Shown: piece after piece, positions 36,178 to 46,822 of the stretch | How positions within the stretch are numbered: the stretch's first letter is position 1 | How the letters are laid out: each line of letters begins with the position of its first letter | Assembly (NCBI RefSeq): GCF_030936135.1 | Contig: NC_082596.1 | Location: 99,533,383-99,597,382, forward strand | Source of the DNA: Gavia stellata | Taxonomy: Eukaryota > Chordata > Aves > Gaviiformes > Gaviidae | Length of the DNA stretch: 64,000 nucleotides | Reading direction: 5' to 3' | Position numbers and translations under genes: made by a program | Notes under the pieces: generated by a model | The model's database searches: none | Told to the model about the DNA's origin: nothing | The model's input: the letters and a program-made list of their open reading frames with translations, nothing else

Positions 36178-38495
36178 GGCATATGGGACTCAAAGGACCA
36201 CAAGGAAGTCTCTCACCACAAGAAACAAAATTTGCGAGCCAGGATTCATGAACTCTTTCAAAGGTATGTCAGATAAGGGCTACTTTGTACTTCTATCTAA
36301 CATGCTTTCCTTCCAAAGGTCTTTCAGTGCTTTACAGATATTAGTGAGTGGAACTTCTCCCAAACAAAGAACCTCAGGCTTAGAAAAATTAAGCCTGTGC
36401 TTCTGAAAGAGGCTTCTGTTTTGGATACCTCCATTTTAAGATACCTGGCTCAGGCTGTAATTTTTAAGTGCTACACACAGTGCACTTCAAAAGGTGACCA
36501 AATGGCTTCTCCCAGCACCCTTCATCCCTGCCTCTGAATTACCCTTAGAGAGTGAAGGAAATATGAATTGGAGCGATGTTTTTGTGATCAAGCTATAGGT
36601 GACCTTCAGATAAATACATGCATCAAATTACCTGTAAAGAAATGAATGGAGGAAATAAATAACCCTTGTGGATAAAGCCAAGGAAGCTATGTTCTGCTGT
36701 GACAGCTGATGAACATGCTGGTGAGAACAAAAGAAGCCTAACTTCACTGAATAAATTATTTTCTTGAATCTAATACCCAGCAAAAGGAGGGAAAGGAGAA
36801 AAATGATGCAACCTGAAAACAGATCAAATGTGGTTATTTAAATGTTTGATGTTCAGTAATGAAAACTGTTTACCTTCATAATTGTGTATTAGCAGCTAAT
36901 AAAGGCAATAGATACAGTAGTTTAAAAGTAATAAAATCAACAACAAAGTGTATTTAATTTTAAATTGAATTGCAAGAAAATGAGTGTCCTAATGAACCCC
37001 TGTGTCAATGCAGCTCTAACCAAATTAAGTGAAATAATTTCCATCATGAGAAACTAAATAAGTACAAAGTTCCAAACAGACCATTCTTCTTGAAGGAGAG
37101 AAGTTAACGTCTCAGATGTTTCAGCTCTACAAATTAGCTAGAGACATTAAAGAAGCATCTTCTGTTACTTCCATTTAGGACAACTGGACCCAAGTTGACT
37201 TGACTGTAGCTCAAGGATAAAACCTCAAAGGTGGTTGACCCTGTGCTGCTTGTATTCAGTCCTTAGCACTAAAATTTTGTCCTTAGTCTCATCGGGCAAA
37301 ATTCCCATGTATGTCTTTGGGATTAGCATCTACACAGACCTTCCAACTGATTCAGCTATTGCCTGGGTATTTACACGATGCAATTCTGCTGGTAGAGGAA
37401 TCTGGAAAACAGCTTAGCTATGCACCAGTGGTAATTTTACTGCTGTAAATGTGTATATATGTTTCTTTAAAAAAAAAAGAAAAGTAAGTATAGGCAAGGT
37501 CTGAGTAGAAACTGAATTGTAGCAATGAGCCAGGAACTTGGAGACAGACTGGGATGTTTAGCGTGATTTGCAGAGTCTCTGTAAATAGTTTTCTTGATAA
37601 AGAACTATGTTAATTGTACAAATGTGGAGGCTTCTCACATTATCACCTAGAATGCAAAAGAGGAAAAAGGAATAAAGACACTGGAATTGAATTTTCCAAA
37701 AGCAAGTTAGAAAATACTTGAAGGAATTCTTCAGAAGTGCAGTCCAGGGAAATGTTGGTTTTTGGTTATTCTTTTTTTTTTTTGTTTTGTTTTGTTGTTG
37801 AATGAACGCCAAATTTTAGCATTTTCCTTTGTGACTAAAAACTTAACTGAATACATGGCTTGGCAACCTAAGAGAGCCTGTCCTCTGATTGCCGGTGTTG
37901 TAGATGCCCAAGCTAATCCTGAATTGCAACTGTACCTGATGCTGGTCCATATGACTCATCTCAGTACATTGCAGGCAGCTCCCTTGACCCCCAGGGTGGC
38001 GCATGGCTGGCCCTTGGCCATGACCAGCCTGCTCAGCCTCCAGCTCCTGAGAGCTGCCATGTCTTTCTCTGTGCTCTGCTACCTGCCCCAGCACCACTTG
38101 CAAGTGTGGCTGACCGACCCTCCCCAGCCTTTTTAGCGGATTGTGGAAGCAAGAGCTGAAGTGTTTTGAAGCCAGCAGAGCATCTACAGATGTTTTTACT
38201 TAGGGCCATTTCTGTTTAGATACTTGTGCCGAGTAGGGATAGAGGAATTGCTCACGGTTTTGTGTCTGTTGAAAGATGGGATGGGATTGCCAAAGCATAC
38301 AGCTTTATAGTGCTTATTGTAAACGACTTAGTTTTGCGTTTGCTCCTGCTGTGCTCTAGAAACAAGACTTTCTCCATAGGGTACCGTGCCTTTTGTGTAT
38401 CCTGTGCACTAAGCAGGGCACCGCTGGGGTATCTAGTGTAGGGCTGTTCTTATGCTATTTGCTGGAGTTCTGTGTTGCTACAGGGACCTCTCTTT

Positions 38496-38511
38496 AAAAA
38501 AAAAAAAAAAA
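38496..38511 (+). repeat. Poly(A) tract (16 A)
   Basis: Uninterrupted run of A in intron. Confidence 0.95.
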
Positions 38512-38610
38512 TCTTTGAGTTGATATAATTACCCCCGAAATTACTTAATTACACAAGTAGTTAACATGTGAATGCCAAGGAAGGTTTAATGGTTCACATG
38601 CAGCTGAAAA

Positions 38611-38657
38611 TTTGTGTATGTGCATGTATGTGTGTATGTATATATATGCATATATGA
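38611..38657 (+). repeat. TG/TA microsatellite, interrupted
   Basis: Alternating TGTATG and TATATATG units, followed by about 100 bp of strongly AT-rich sequence. Confidence 0.85.
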
Positions 38658-39264
38658 CTTATAGAATTTACAGATACAGTGTTTTGGTATATATAAAATA
38701 AGATCTTTTAGAAGATTTATAAATTATATAAGACTTATATATAAATTATATGATTTTTTGAAAGAAAATGGTAAGATTTATATCTATAATAAGATTTTTT
38801 TCAGTGGTTTTAAACCAACCCAATCCCCAAGGAACCAACGGTTTCCAAAAACCTGTCCCAGTTTATTGAAGCTGTCAATTGGTCCTGAAAGTATCGACAG
38901 AGGCAATGGCTTCCTACTTTAATATTCTTAACCTAGAACCTGAGCCCCAACACCAGACAGAGCCGATTGTACACGGGCAGTGAAACTTTAGGTTCCTTAG
39001 TGTCGATCTGTGGCACAGACTAACCAATATTGGTCATGTTACTGGGGCTGTGACTGTATTTTTCGTGTGCTGCTTTTTGAAGCCTCATCATTTCTCTGCT
39101 TAGTACACCTGTTTCTCCTGGGTGCTTTGCTTATGATATATTCAAGGAAAATATCAAACTGCAGTGTATTTCTAATGGCAAATGCTTTCCATATCTGTGT
39201 TGTAGTTAATTTCTTTTCAGTTCTTCCCTCTTCCCTTTCTAACTGCTGCAGAGTGGGACGTCAG

Positions 39265-39372
39265 CAGTTGAAAGCAGAGGAGAATGAATGTGAAGAAGAG
39301 ATGGTAGCCAGCTTTGGTAACCTTGCAGGTGTGAATACTGGCTTAAATGGAGCAGCAGCACCTTGTGGGAAG
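39265..39372 (+). CDS. OFCC1: OFCC1 exon 6 (probable; acceptor needs confirming)
   Basis: This exon of 108 nt (105 if it starts at 39268) encodes about residues 197-232: QLKAEENECEEEMVASFGNL, then AGVNTGLNGAAAPCGK. The donor GGGAAG|GTGAGG is strong and leaves phase 0, which matches exon 7. Upstream there is a long pyrimidine tract and a textbook branch site (ttctaac, A at 39242). The first AG after it (39250-39251) is only about 9 nt away, usually too close to be used, and it would put the reading frame out of step with exon 5. The AGs at 39263-39264 and 39266-39267 are 22-25 nt away and fit phase 0 exactly. I therefore chose this start. If an unseen exon lies in the preceding 16 kb intron, the start at 39252 would become possible. 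The content is acidic and low in complexity. Confidence 0.7.
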
Positions 39373-41511
39373 GTGAGGTTCTCCGTGAATGCTCTTTTTG
39401 CTGATGTGAACTGCTAAATGACTAGATCAATTGCATTGCATTATTATTTTTTTTCTTTTCATAGTTTAAAAGGATAGAATTCAGTAGATTTCAAAATATG
39501 CTTTGCAGCAGAAGTAACCATACGCTTAAAGAGAATGTCTAAAGCTATTAATGATGAATCATTTGGGCATGGCAAGAGTTCTTCAAAACAGTTTGTCAGC
39601 GCTGGCCAAGCAAAGTCTTTCAGCGGGAGATGAGACAGCTATGCCACCATGCAAATGAGACAGGCTTGAAATATGATGAATCTTCTATCTCCTTTTCCTA
39701 CTCAACTGACACTCGCTTTGAGGAAGGTTGTAAATGCAAGAGAGATTGTGGTATAATTCCTCAGACTGGCGTTTCTGCCCCCCAGTCACTATTCGATTAT
39801 CTTCCAAATTGCTGTGTTTCAGAGAGATAAAGATTTTTTATGGCTTGCTGACTTGAAACAACCAGAAGAGCCAGAAAAGAGATGGCTAACCGGCCATGCA
39901 TAGTAATTCCATTGGTAAATGACAAAATCTTTGTTTGTATGACATTTCCAAAATTACTACAGAAGATGAATCTAAAATACAAAATGTCACATTTGGCATG
40001 CAAAACTATCACAATATATTTCAGTATAAAATTCATAGAGGCGTTTAATTTAGAATGTGTTTAATAACGAAGTCTGCCTGCATCAGTAATCCTGCCTTGA
40101 GGTTTAAAAAGATTGTCTTATTTATTCACATAATGTTAATTTTTTTATATATGATTCAGAAACCAAAAATATTAAGGTTAAATCTTCATTGTTAATTAAG
40201 ATTTTCTAATTAAGCTGAAAATAATTGTTATTCAGATTAGTTGTTAAGTATGGTTTGTGTTGAGAAACAAAAGAAGTTTAACAAATTCAACTGTTTATTT
40301 AACTGCTTAATTTAATTCCAGAAGCTTTCTATCTATATGGAAATATGCTATCTCTTCCAAAATAAATCCAAGACAGGATTAAAGAAGAGATTATTAGCTA
40401 CTGTAGGCTTAAACTGTGAGACTACTAAACCTAGTAGTCAAGGTAGCCATTTGATTCTGAAGTGTGGCATGGGTTCTTGTATCAAATTGCATTAAAAGGA
40501 GACCTAGCACTAGTGTTTTCTCAAAATAATGGAAGAAACTGATTTCTTGGGGGGGTGAGGGGGGGTGGAAATCATTGCTGATTTGAAGCACTAAATAATT
40601 AGTTATTGCAGAAGCAATTTTATCCATTGAAGTCATCACTGGAGCCAAACAGGGACTCCCCCTTATGTGCCTGGCCCTGCAGGTTGCATTTGGGCGGCAC
40701 TGAAGTATCCACTGGCATAGTGGGATGGACCCTACGCCTTTACTCAGGCAAGACTTGTAAGGATTGTACTGCTGTCTGTTCCCCTCTGTCAACCTCCGCG
40801 CTATAAGCTGAGCGTACAAGGAAAGCACCAGGAAGGCATTTCTGATACGCAGCACAGCATTTATTCCATACTAAACATTCTGTAACTCAGACAACATCTT
40901 GTCAACAGCAAGCAGCAGATGTTTCCTTTTGTCTGGACTTGGAATAAAGGTGCCTGTAGGGAGTTGTTATTAAACTCTACACGTGTTGCACTTTGATTAC
41001 TATTTTTAAGAGAATCTGATTATATGATAATCAGAAGGTGAAAGGATAGTTTGCATATTACACAGCACTAATAGCTTTGGCAAGGCTAATAATTAGTATA
41101 AAAACATGGCCTGCCCTATCTTTTACTCTGTGCCTGCAGCCTGCTCATCACATCACGTATTGTGCCTGTCTTGCAAAGCATGCTATATTTTTGAAGGTGT
41201 TTTTTTCCAGTTAATTCTGCCTTATTATTGCAGACTAATGGCATCTGGTGTCATACTTCAACAGCTCCACCTTCCCCCCAAGGATGCCAAACATTTTATT
41301 AGCAGTATTTGTATTATTTTTTTATCTGTCATCTCTATGACTTTTGACCTCCCTAATTGCAGATCCTCGGTTAGCAATAGGTAATTGCAGGTTGAACAAG
41401 AAGCATGTTGTCTGCTTTTCGGTAGTTATTTTCTTGAAGAAATTTGTTCTTGCTAATTGTATGGTTAAAGTCAGCTCAACCCAGGTCAGTAACTCAGAGC
41501 CTTCTCCCTAG
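39373..41511 (+). other. OFCC1 intron between exons 6 and 7
   Basis: This 2.1 kb intron is bounded by GTGAGG and CCTAG. It has an AT-rich stretch with repeated TTAATTAAG/CTAATTAAG motifs (about 40080-40420) and a G-rich tract (40549-40567). No exon seen. Confidence 0.7.
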
Positions 41512-41751
41512 GTTGACTGCTCCAAGACACCGCAGCCAATAGAAATTCACATCAAATGCCTGAGAGGAGTCAAAGATAAGGTCCCTAAAGGCCACTACAC
41601 CCTCAAAGTTTCTGTTCTCAGCCGCTTAGGTGGTAGCTTGCTGGAGCGGCCCAAACTGAAGGAGCAGCCTCCGGCCAGGACAACGCTGCCTGTTAGTCAT
41701 GATGGAAACTTCTACAACACCGAAATCTACTTCGGACAAAGTATCCAGACA
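41512..41751 (+). CDS. OFCC1: OFCC1 exon 7, first half of a C2-like region
   Basis: This 240-nt exon is exactly 80 codons (phase 0 to phase 0) and encodes residues 233-312. The acceptor is cttctccctag and the donor ACA|GTAAGC. The peptide starts VDCSKTPQPIEIHIKCLRGV and continues with KDKVPKGHYTLKVSVLSRLG; it ends NFYNTEIYFGQSIQT. The alternating hydrophobic strands (IEIHIKCL, HYTLKVSVLSRL, EIYFG) separated by charged turns resemble the start of a C2 beta-sandwich, a fold often used for lipid or protein binding. That fold call is inference: I see no set of Asp residues typical of calcium-binding C2 loops. GC content is higher than in the surrounding intron, as expected for coding sequence. 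Confidence 0.85.
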
Positions 41752-41895
41752 GTAAGCAACACTTCTTAAATATGCTGTCTTTGCTTTGAAAGTTGAAACA
41801 CATCCGCTCTTTCTCCTTCAGGCTTATATATTTAAAGCATTCCATCATGTTCATAATTTATTTAATAATTTAAGGTGCAATTTAGGAAGGTGCGA

Positions 41896-41913
41896 TTTTT
41901 TTTTTTTTTTTTT
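41896..41913 (+). repeat. Poly(T) tract (18 T)
   Basis: Uninterrupted run of T about 145 bp after exon 7. Confidence 0.95.
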
Positions 41914-42519
41914 CCCCTGGGTTAACCCTCATCACTCACTCTAAAAGTGCCAAATATACACTACATCATATAGTGTTGTCAGCTAATTTTAAATTTTACT
42001 TTTATTCTCTCTTATCTATGCAGCTTGTCAGCTATGTAATTTGATTTCTGTAAAGTAGCTTTAGAATAATAAATGAATGAGTGGGTGTATATAAACACAT
42101 GAATGCCCAAATCCTTCTGTGAGTTTTTAGCTCCATTGACCCCCATTTGCCAAAAAAGCAGCATTTGGATTATTTTGGAAGGAGCCCAAACACTTGAGGC
42201 TCTATTCTGTCTTTTGCAACTGAGGCACACATATTTTCCTGCCTAAGCATGCTGTGCGTGGCAGGATTGTTGTGTGTCAGTTGCTCACTGTTGTAGCTAA
42301 TGCCTAGTGCTGGTTGAAACATTGGTCTCAGATAAAACTCTCTGGCACATGAAAGCTTCTTTACGGTTTGAAAAACAACCCCCATCTCTCTCAGTATGGT
42401 TTTTTGCATGTTATGAGGCATTGGTAGAATGAGAAGGAGAGTTTTTTCTGTTTTCAATTGTTTATTTTGTAGTATGACCTGAGCAGTAGATTTCCTCCTC
42501 CACCCCTTCTATTGTGCAG

Positions 42520-42580
42520 AGTGTTGTGTAGATACAGAACAGACAGTCCCTATCCCAAACAGCTTTCAGATAAAGCAACT
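42520..42580. mobile_element. Possible L2/MIR-tail-like relic
   Basis: The string 'agatacagaacagacagtcc' followed by 'ctatcccaaacagctttcag' resembles a common ancient-repeat pattern (agacagtccctgccccaaagagcttacagtct). I cannot assign the family or orientation with certainty. Confidence 0.35.
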
Positions 42581-43404
42581 TTTATGTATGGCACTGATGC
42601 TTTCGGTCACTTGAGGATAGGTCATTCCAGCTATTGGGTTTGTGATAGATAAAGTGCTGCTAAGTCACATTTTCTGCTTTTTAATTTTTTATCATCTGTA
42701 ATGGATCATGAACAGTGTCTGTAAATACAACTGTTGGTATAAAAAGAATCATGCATATAGAGAGGGAAACTGTGAATGTGACTGTCACCTTACGTTAAAA
42801 CAAATACATGTATCCATCAGAGAAATCACTGAGCTGGGATTCCTTCCTAGGCAGGATGCACGCATCCTGCTTCTGCCTCGAAGGCCAAGTGCTGTCTTCT
42901 CAGGCTTCACTGAAAGGAGAAGACTACGGGCAGTATGACTGAACAATTCTGGCATGCCCTGCCTCTTGCTTTCAGCATCGTGTTTCTCCTGGGTCTTGCC
43001 TGCTGCTTTTGCTCCTACCTGGGGAGTGTCCCTTGTTCAAAACTGCATATCTCTGTTCACAGTGCTAAGCAAGAGCTAGTTCAGATTGACCCGTCTCTCG
43101 TCCAGCTGTTCCTAAACACAAAGGAACTCCTGACGTGGATTTGTGAGGAGTATGTGCAAAGTCCACGTACTTATCTTTCTGTTAGTCTCTACTGGGTTGT
43201 GTGGATGCCTCAGTAACTGCTTAGAGGTGGCTATTATGCTTCATCCAAAGGTCTGAGAGAAATGCTTGGTAGTTTTACCATTTTTCCAGAATTTGCTTTG
43301 AAGTCCTTTTTGAGTCTCACAGAGGACATTTAATTAGCATCTTCACCAAGCTTCATTTTTAGTCTAGTGAACCAGGGTGCAGGTCTTGGGCAAGTCCACT
43401 TAAA

Positions 43405-43465
43405 ATGCAGGACCAGGAGGAAAAGTTGGATTAAATGACCTTCTGATGATTCCCTGTCTTCATTA
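43405..43465 (+). mobile_element. Possible CR1 3'-end relic
   Basis: The sequence 'gaccaggaggaaaagttgga' then 'ttaaatgaccttctgatgat' and 'tccctgtcttcattactgta' resembles a CR1 end (ggttggattagatgacctcctgaggtcccttccaacct). It is heavily diverged. Confidence 0.4.
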
Positions 43466-46400
43466 CTGTATAATGGACAACAAAACTTAATGTCATAATT
43501 CTAGAGAACCTCCTCCACCAGCTCGTTTTGAAGATGTAGGTGTTGTACCCTGAACGATTCTAACTTTCTGTTCTTCCACCTTAGTATTGGCCCATAACCT
43601 TAAGGTCTGTTTCAAAAGAAACCCTTGAGATCTTTGCTGAGATGAGGCAAATTTTAGGCTTCAGATGGTTAACGTCTACTGCAAAACTTAGCGTAAGTAG
43701 TGAGGTCTTAGTGGTGAGCTCCAGATGAGCATCTGGGTTTAAACGTGATCTTATATACAGCACTACTGCCCTGGGATATATTTCAGGGGGGAAAATACAA
43801 CGGTTACAAATGAAGAATAAGCTTTTGTTTTCATTGGCCAGAATAATGATAGGCGTGCAGTGTAAACATGGTGAAAACTAAGACGTGCATGCTTGATAGT
43901 GAAGGAAAGCTTAGTTTTAACTAATATATTAGAGAAATTGTTCCAGAACGCTACATCCTTCCAAAAATAATAACCCTGTCATACCGGCAAAGTTGGTGTC
44001 AGCATGGGTTACCTGCTGCGTACAGAAAGTGCTGGTCATGTAAGTTGGATCTGCCTCAGGGCTAGTCTGACTTGCACACCCGACATTTCAAAAATGTTTT
44101 TTGTTCATTAATCAATGTTCTTTGCTCCAGCTTGCCAGCTTCCCTTCTTTCCCCTCCTTCACTGTCCTCCTTTTTAGTTTGTCAACCTACCTCCCCCAAT
44201 AACCTCTGTCTACACATTAGACAGTGGCTCCTAATAGCTCCAGTTGAATTATATTTGGCTTTCAGTCAGGCCAGACAGTCACATGAGTAATTTTTTTTCC
44301 TTAAATTATGCTGGACAAAACACATATTAAGGCTTTGTATTGGGATAGAATGCAACTGATGTTTCAAATGACTCTTCACAATTTTAGGAATAGCAACTAA
44401 CAGCATGATCTGAAGGGGACTTGTTTTAGAGACAGCATTTCAAGGACGTTTGCATAGATTTAGTTTATGCAAGGGGACTTTAGACTTAAATGGCTAATGC
44501 TGTCTGGTTTAGGTGAAGCAAGAGCTATTTTGAAGCTTCACCTACGTTATAACACAAACTGAACGTGAACTCAAGCTGAGATTCAAAAAATGCAGTAGGT
44601 TAACTCTGGTGGTAAAGAAGCTTTGTTCTTAAACTTTCAATATACTCTTGTACTGCCTGATTTTTCTTGGGTCTGGAATGAAGGTTGAGTAAGGAGAAGA
44701 TAGGAAAGGAGATGAGATGTTTACTGTGCATCTAGTAAGGCAGTTACTGCAATTAGACTTTCCTTGGCAGTGCCTGCACAGATGTGACCACATCATTTTT
44801 ACACTAGACCAAGGGTTTTACTCGTACAATTTCCTTATTGCTGTCTCATGGTGGCTAAGATCCTACTACACATAAGACCTAAGCAGTCAGTAAAGATTTT
44901 TTGTTCACAGTGTATTTAAAGCCGTATCCTATTAATCGATGGGATCCATGTCCCAGTGTTAGCAATTCCGGATTACATTTTTCAGCTTAATGATGACTTG
45001 AAGAGCACAAATGAGTTGCGGTCTGCAAAAGTTTAACTTTGCTCAGAAAAAGAAAAAATGGGTGTTTTTTTATTTTTTAGTCAGTTTTTCTTAAGTTAGT
45101 TCAGTAAACGTTAAAATAGTTGTATGAAACAATTACAACAATAAGAACAAATCCTCACTTTTTAGAGTCAAAAGATTCACTGGCTTCAACAGAATAAAAA
45201 TTGGCATGTGGCTAAAATACCTCTCTTCTTTTAAAAAAAAAAAATGTTTTCAGCTATAATTTCAATTATCAGGACAAAGATATTTTGTTGTACATCGCAA
45301 GTTTCGCATAACATAAATTATAAACATTTCTGGACCGCTTTTCCAGAAAAAATATTGCCTGTTAGGAAGCGAGTTTTTGTTCAGAAGGGAAAGTTCAGAT
45401 AGGAAATTTTCAGCTATTGCGAAGAGCACTATATAAGCCAATGAGACTGCCCGCAAGTGACATTTAAAAAATGTTCATTAAGCCATCCAGTCACCTGGGA
45501 TGTCAGTCCAGCACTGCTGAGGCAGAAGCAGGGACAACCAAGTCAGTGTTGGGCTCCCCAGGCTGCTTTCTAATCGCGGTCCCACTGCACCCGTTCGGCA
45601 TCGGTCCTTATTCTGTGCCAGCCTTCCAAAACTGGCACTTCAGCAAAAAAAATGTGAGCTCCAGAAGTATGTGAGCACTGGCGCTACGCGTTTTCCCCAG
45701 CGTACCTGGAACTTGGGATAGCACTAAATCACTTCATATGCATATAAAGCCACAGTTACTGACAGAACAGTTCACAGATCTGTAGATTTTTAAAGAGTAT
45801 ATCAACTGCTTAATATTTATGTATCAGTGTGGCAAGGTACTAGCAATATTATAACAGTAGCTGGGTACCATTTTGTTTTACTTGAGGGAAATTCAATATG
45901 AATAAAACAGCAACTTTTCAAACATGACATTTAATCCACGCGTGTAAATCATACCAGGAGATCTATTATTCATTATTAAAAGGGCACCATATTTTTATTA
46001 CACTGAAAATGAAACACAAATGCTGTGAAAAATTTAGTGCCTTTTCTTGAAGTTTCAGGACACTTATCATGCAGTCATCTAGCAGGGGCTGACACTCATT
46101 TTAAAATATAGCTACAAAATTAATAAATTTGAACTCTTTTGCTTGGAAAAAAAGGATGTTCTATTTCACTGAATGAGGTGGATTTATTTTTTATTTAAGG
46201 CTTCCTAAATACTTAAGATGGCAAAGTACTTCGGTAATGTTCACATTCAGAGTTAGATATATAACGAATAAAGTTCATATCTTTGTTGTTATTAGTCATT
46301 TCCAGCATTTTCTTCCCTGAAGTGCATTTTGAAAACTACATATATCAGAAACTGATTAACATGACCTAAGGTATTAATTCTTAAAATATGATGAAACAAA

Positions 46401-46804
46401 CAGTTTCAAGGCCCTTATTTTCTGTATGTCAGCAGCTGTCTAAGGACTGTGACGCTTTTAGTAATTACAAAACAAGGTATCATTAGGAAAAGTAGAGCAC
46501 AAACTTTTTCCCTACCCCCCTTATTTTATTCTTAAGTGAAACGCTGGCACAGATGAAGAACATTTAGCTCTAGGATACTTTATAGGACATAACATAAGAG
46601 TTTGATACACTATGAAAAAAGATAGGAAGTAATAAAGCTTGGCAGTGCCAGAGGACTTTCAAAATGAGAGCCACTTAAATTTTCCCTGGATGCAATTATT
46701 TGTAGTTGGGATGATAAGGTGCTACGTGACCCTTTTGGTAAATGCAAGAACTAAGCTTAGACAGACGCTTGCATTTATTTGAAGACTGCAGGTTTGAACA
46801 CTTT

Positions 46805-46822
46805 CCCCCCCGCCCCCCCCCC
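46805..46822 (+). repeat. C-rich tract
   Basis: Eighteen bases, all C except one G at 46812, with G-rich complement. The minus strand could form G-rich structure, though only two long G runs are present. Confidence 0.95.

Larger units (their letters stand above)
23167..39264 (+). other. OFCC1 intron between exons 5 and 6 (16.1 kb)
   Basis: The longest gap between exons. Phases on either side match directly (0 to 0), so no exon is required, but one of length divisible by three could be hidden. It contains CR1 (29146-29226) and MIR-like (27640-27720, 32038-32138) fossils, a nested hairpin (28891-28924), TA/TG tracts (35807-35865, 38611-38657), T20 (36158-36177) and A runs (34056-34070, 38496-38511), and an unrecognised GC-rich block at 37846-38134. 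Confidence 0.65.

Noticed and set aside
36301..36400. A possible MIR-like phrase (agtgctttacagatatta)
   Set aside because: Only about 20 bp resembles the family, too little to call.
39010..39251. N-terminal part of the open frame that leads into exon 6
   Set aside because: This part is intron: it includes the pyrimidine tract and branch site, and its hydrophobic run is simply the translated T-rich tract. Only the part from 39265 is kept.
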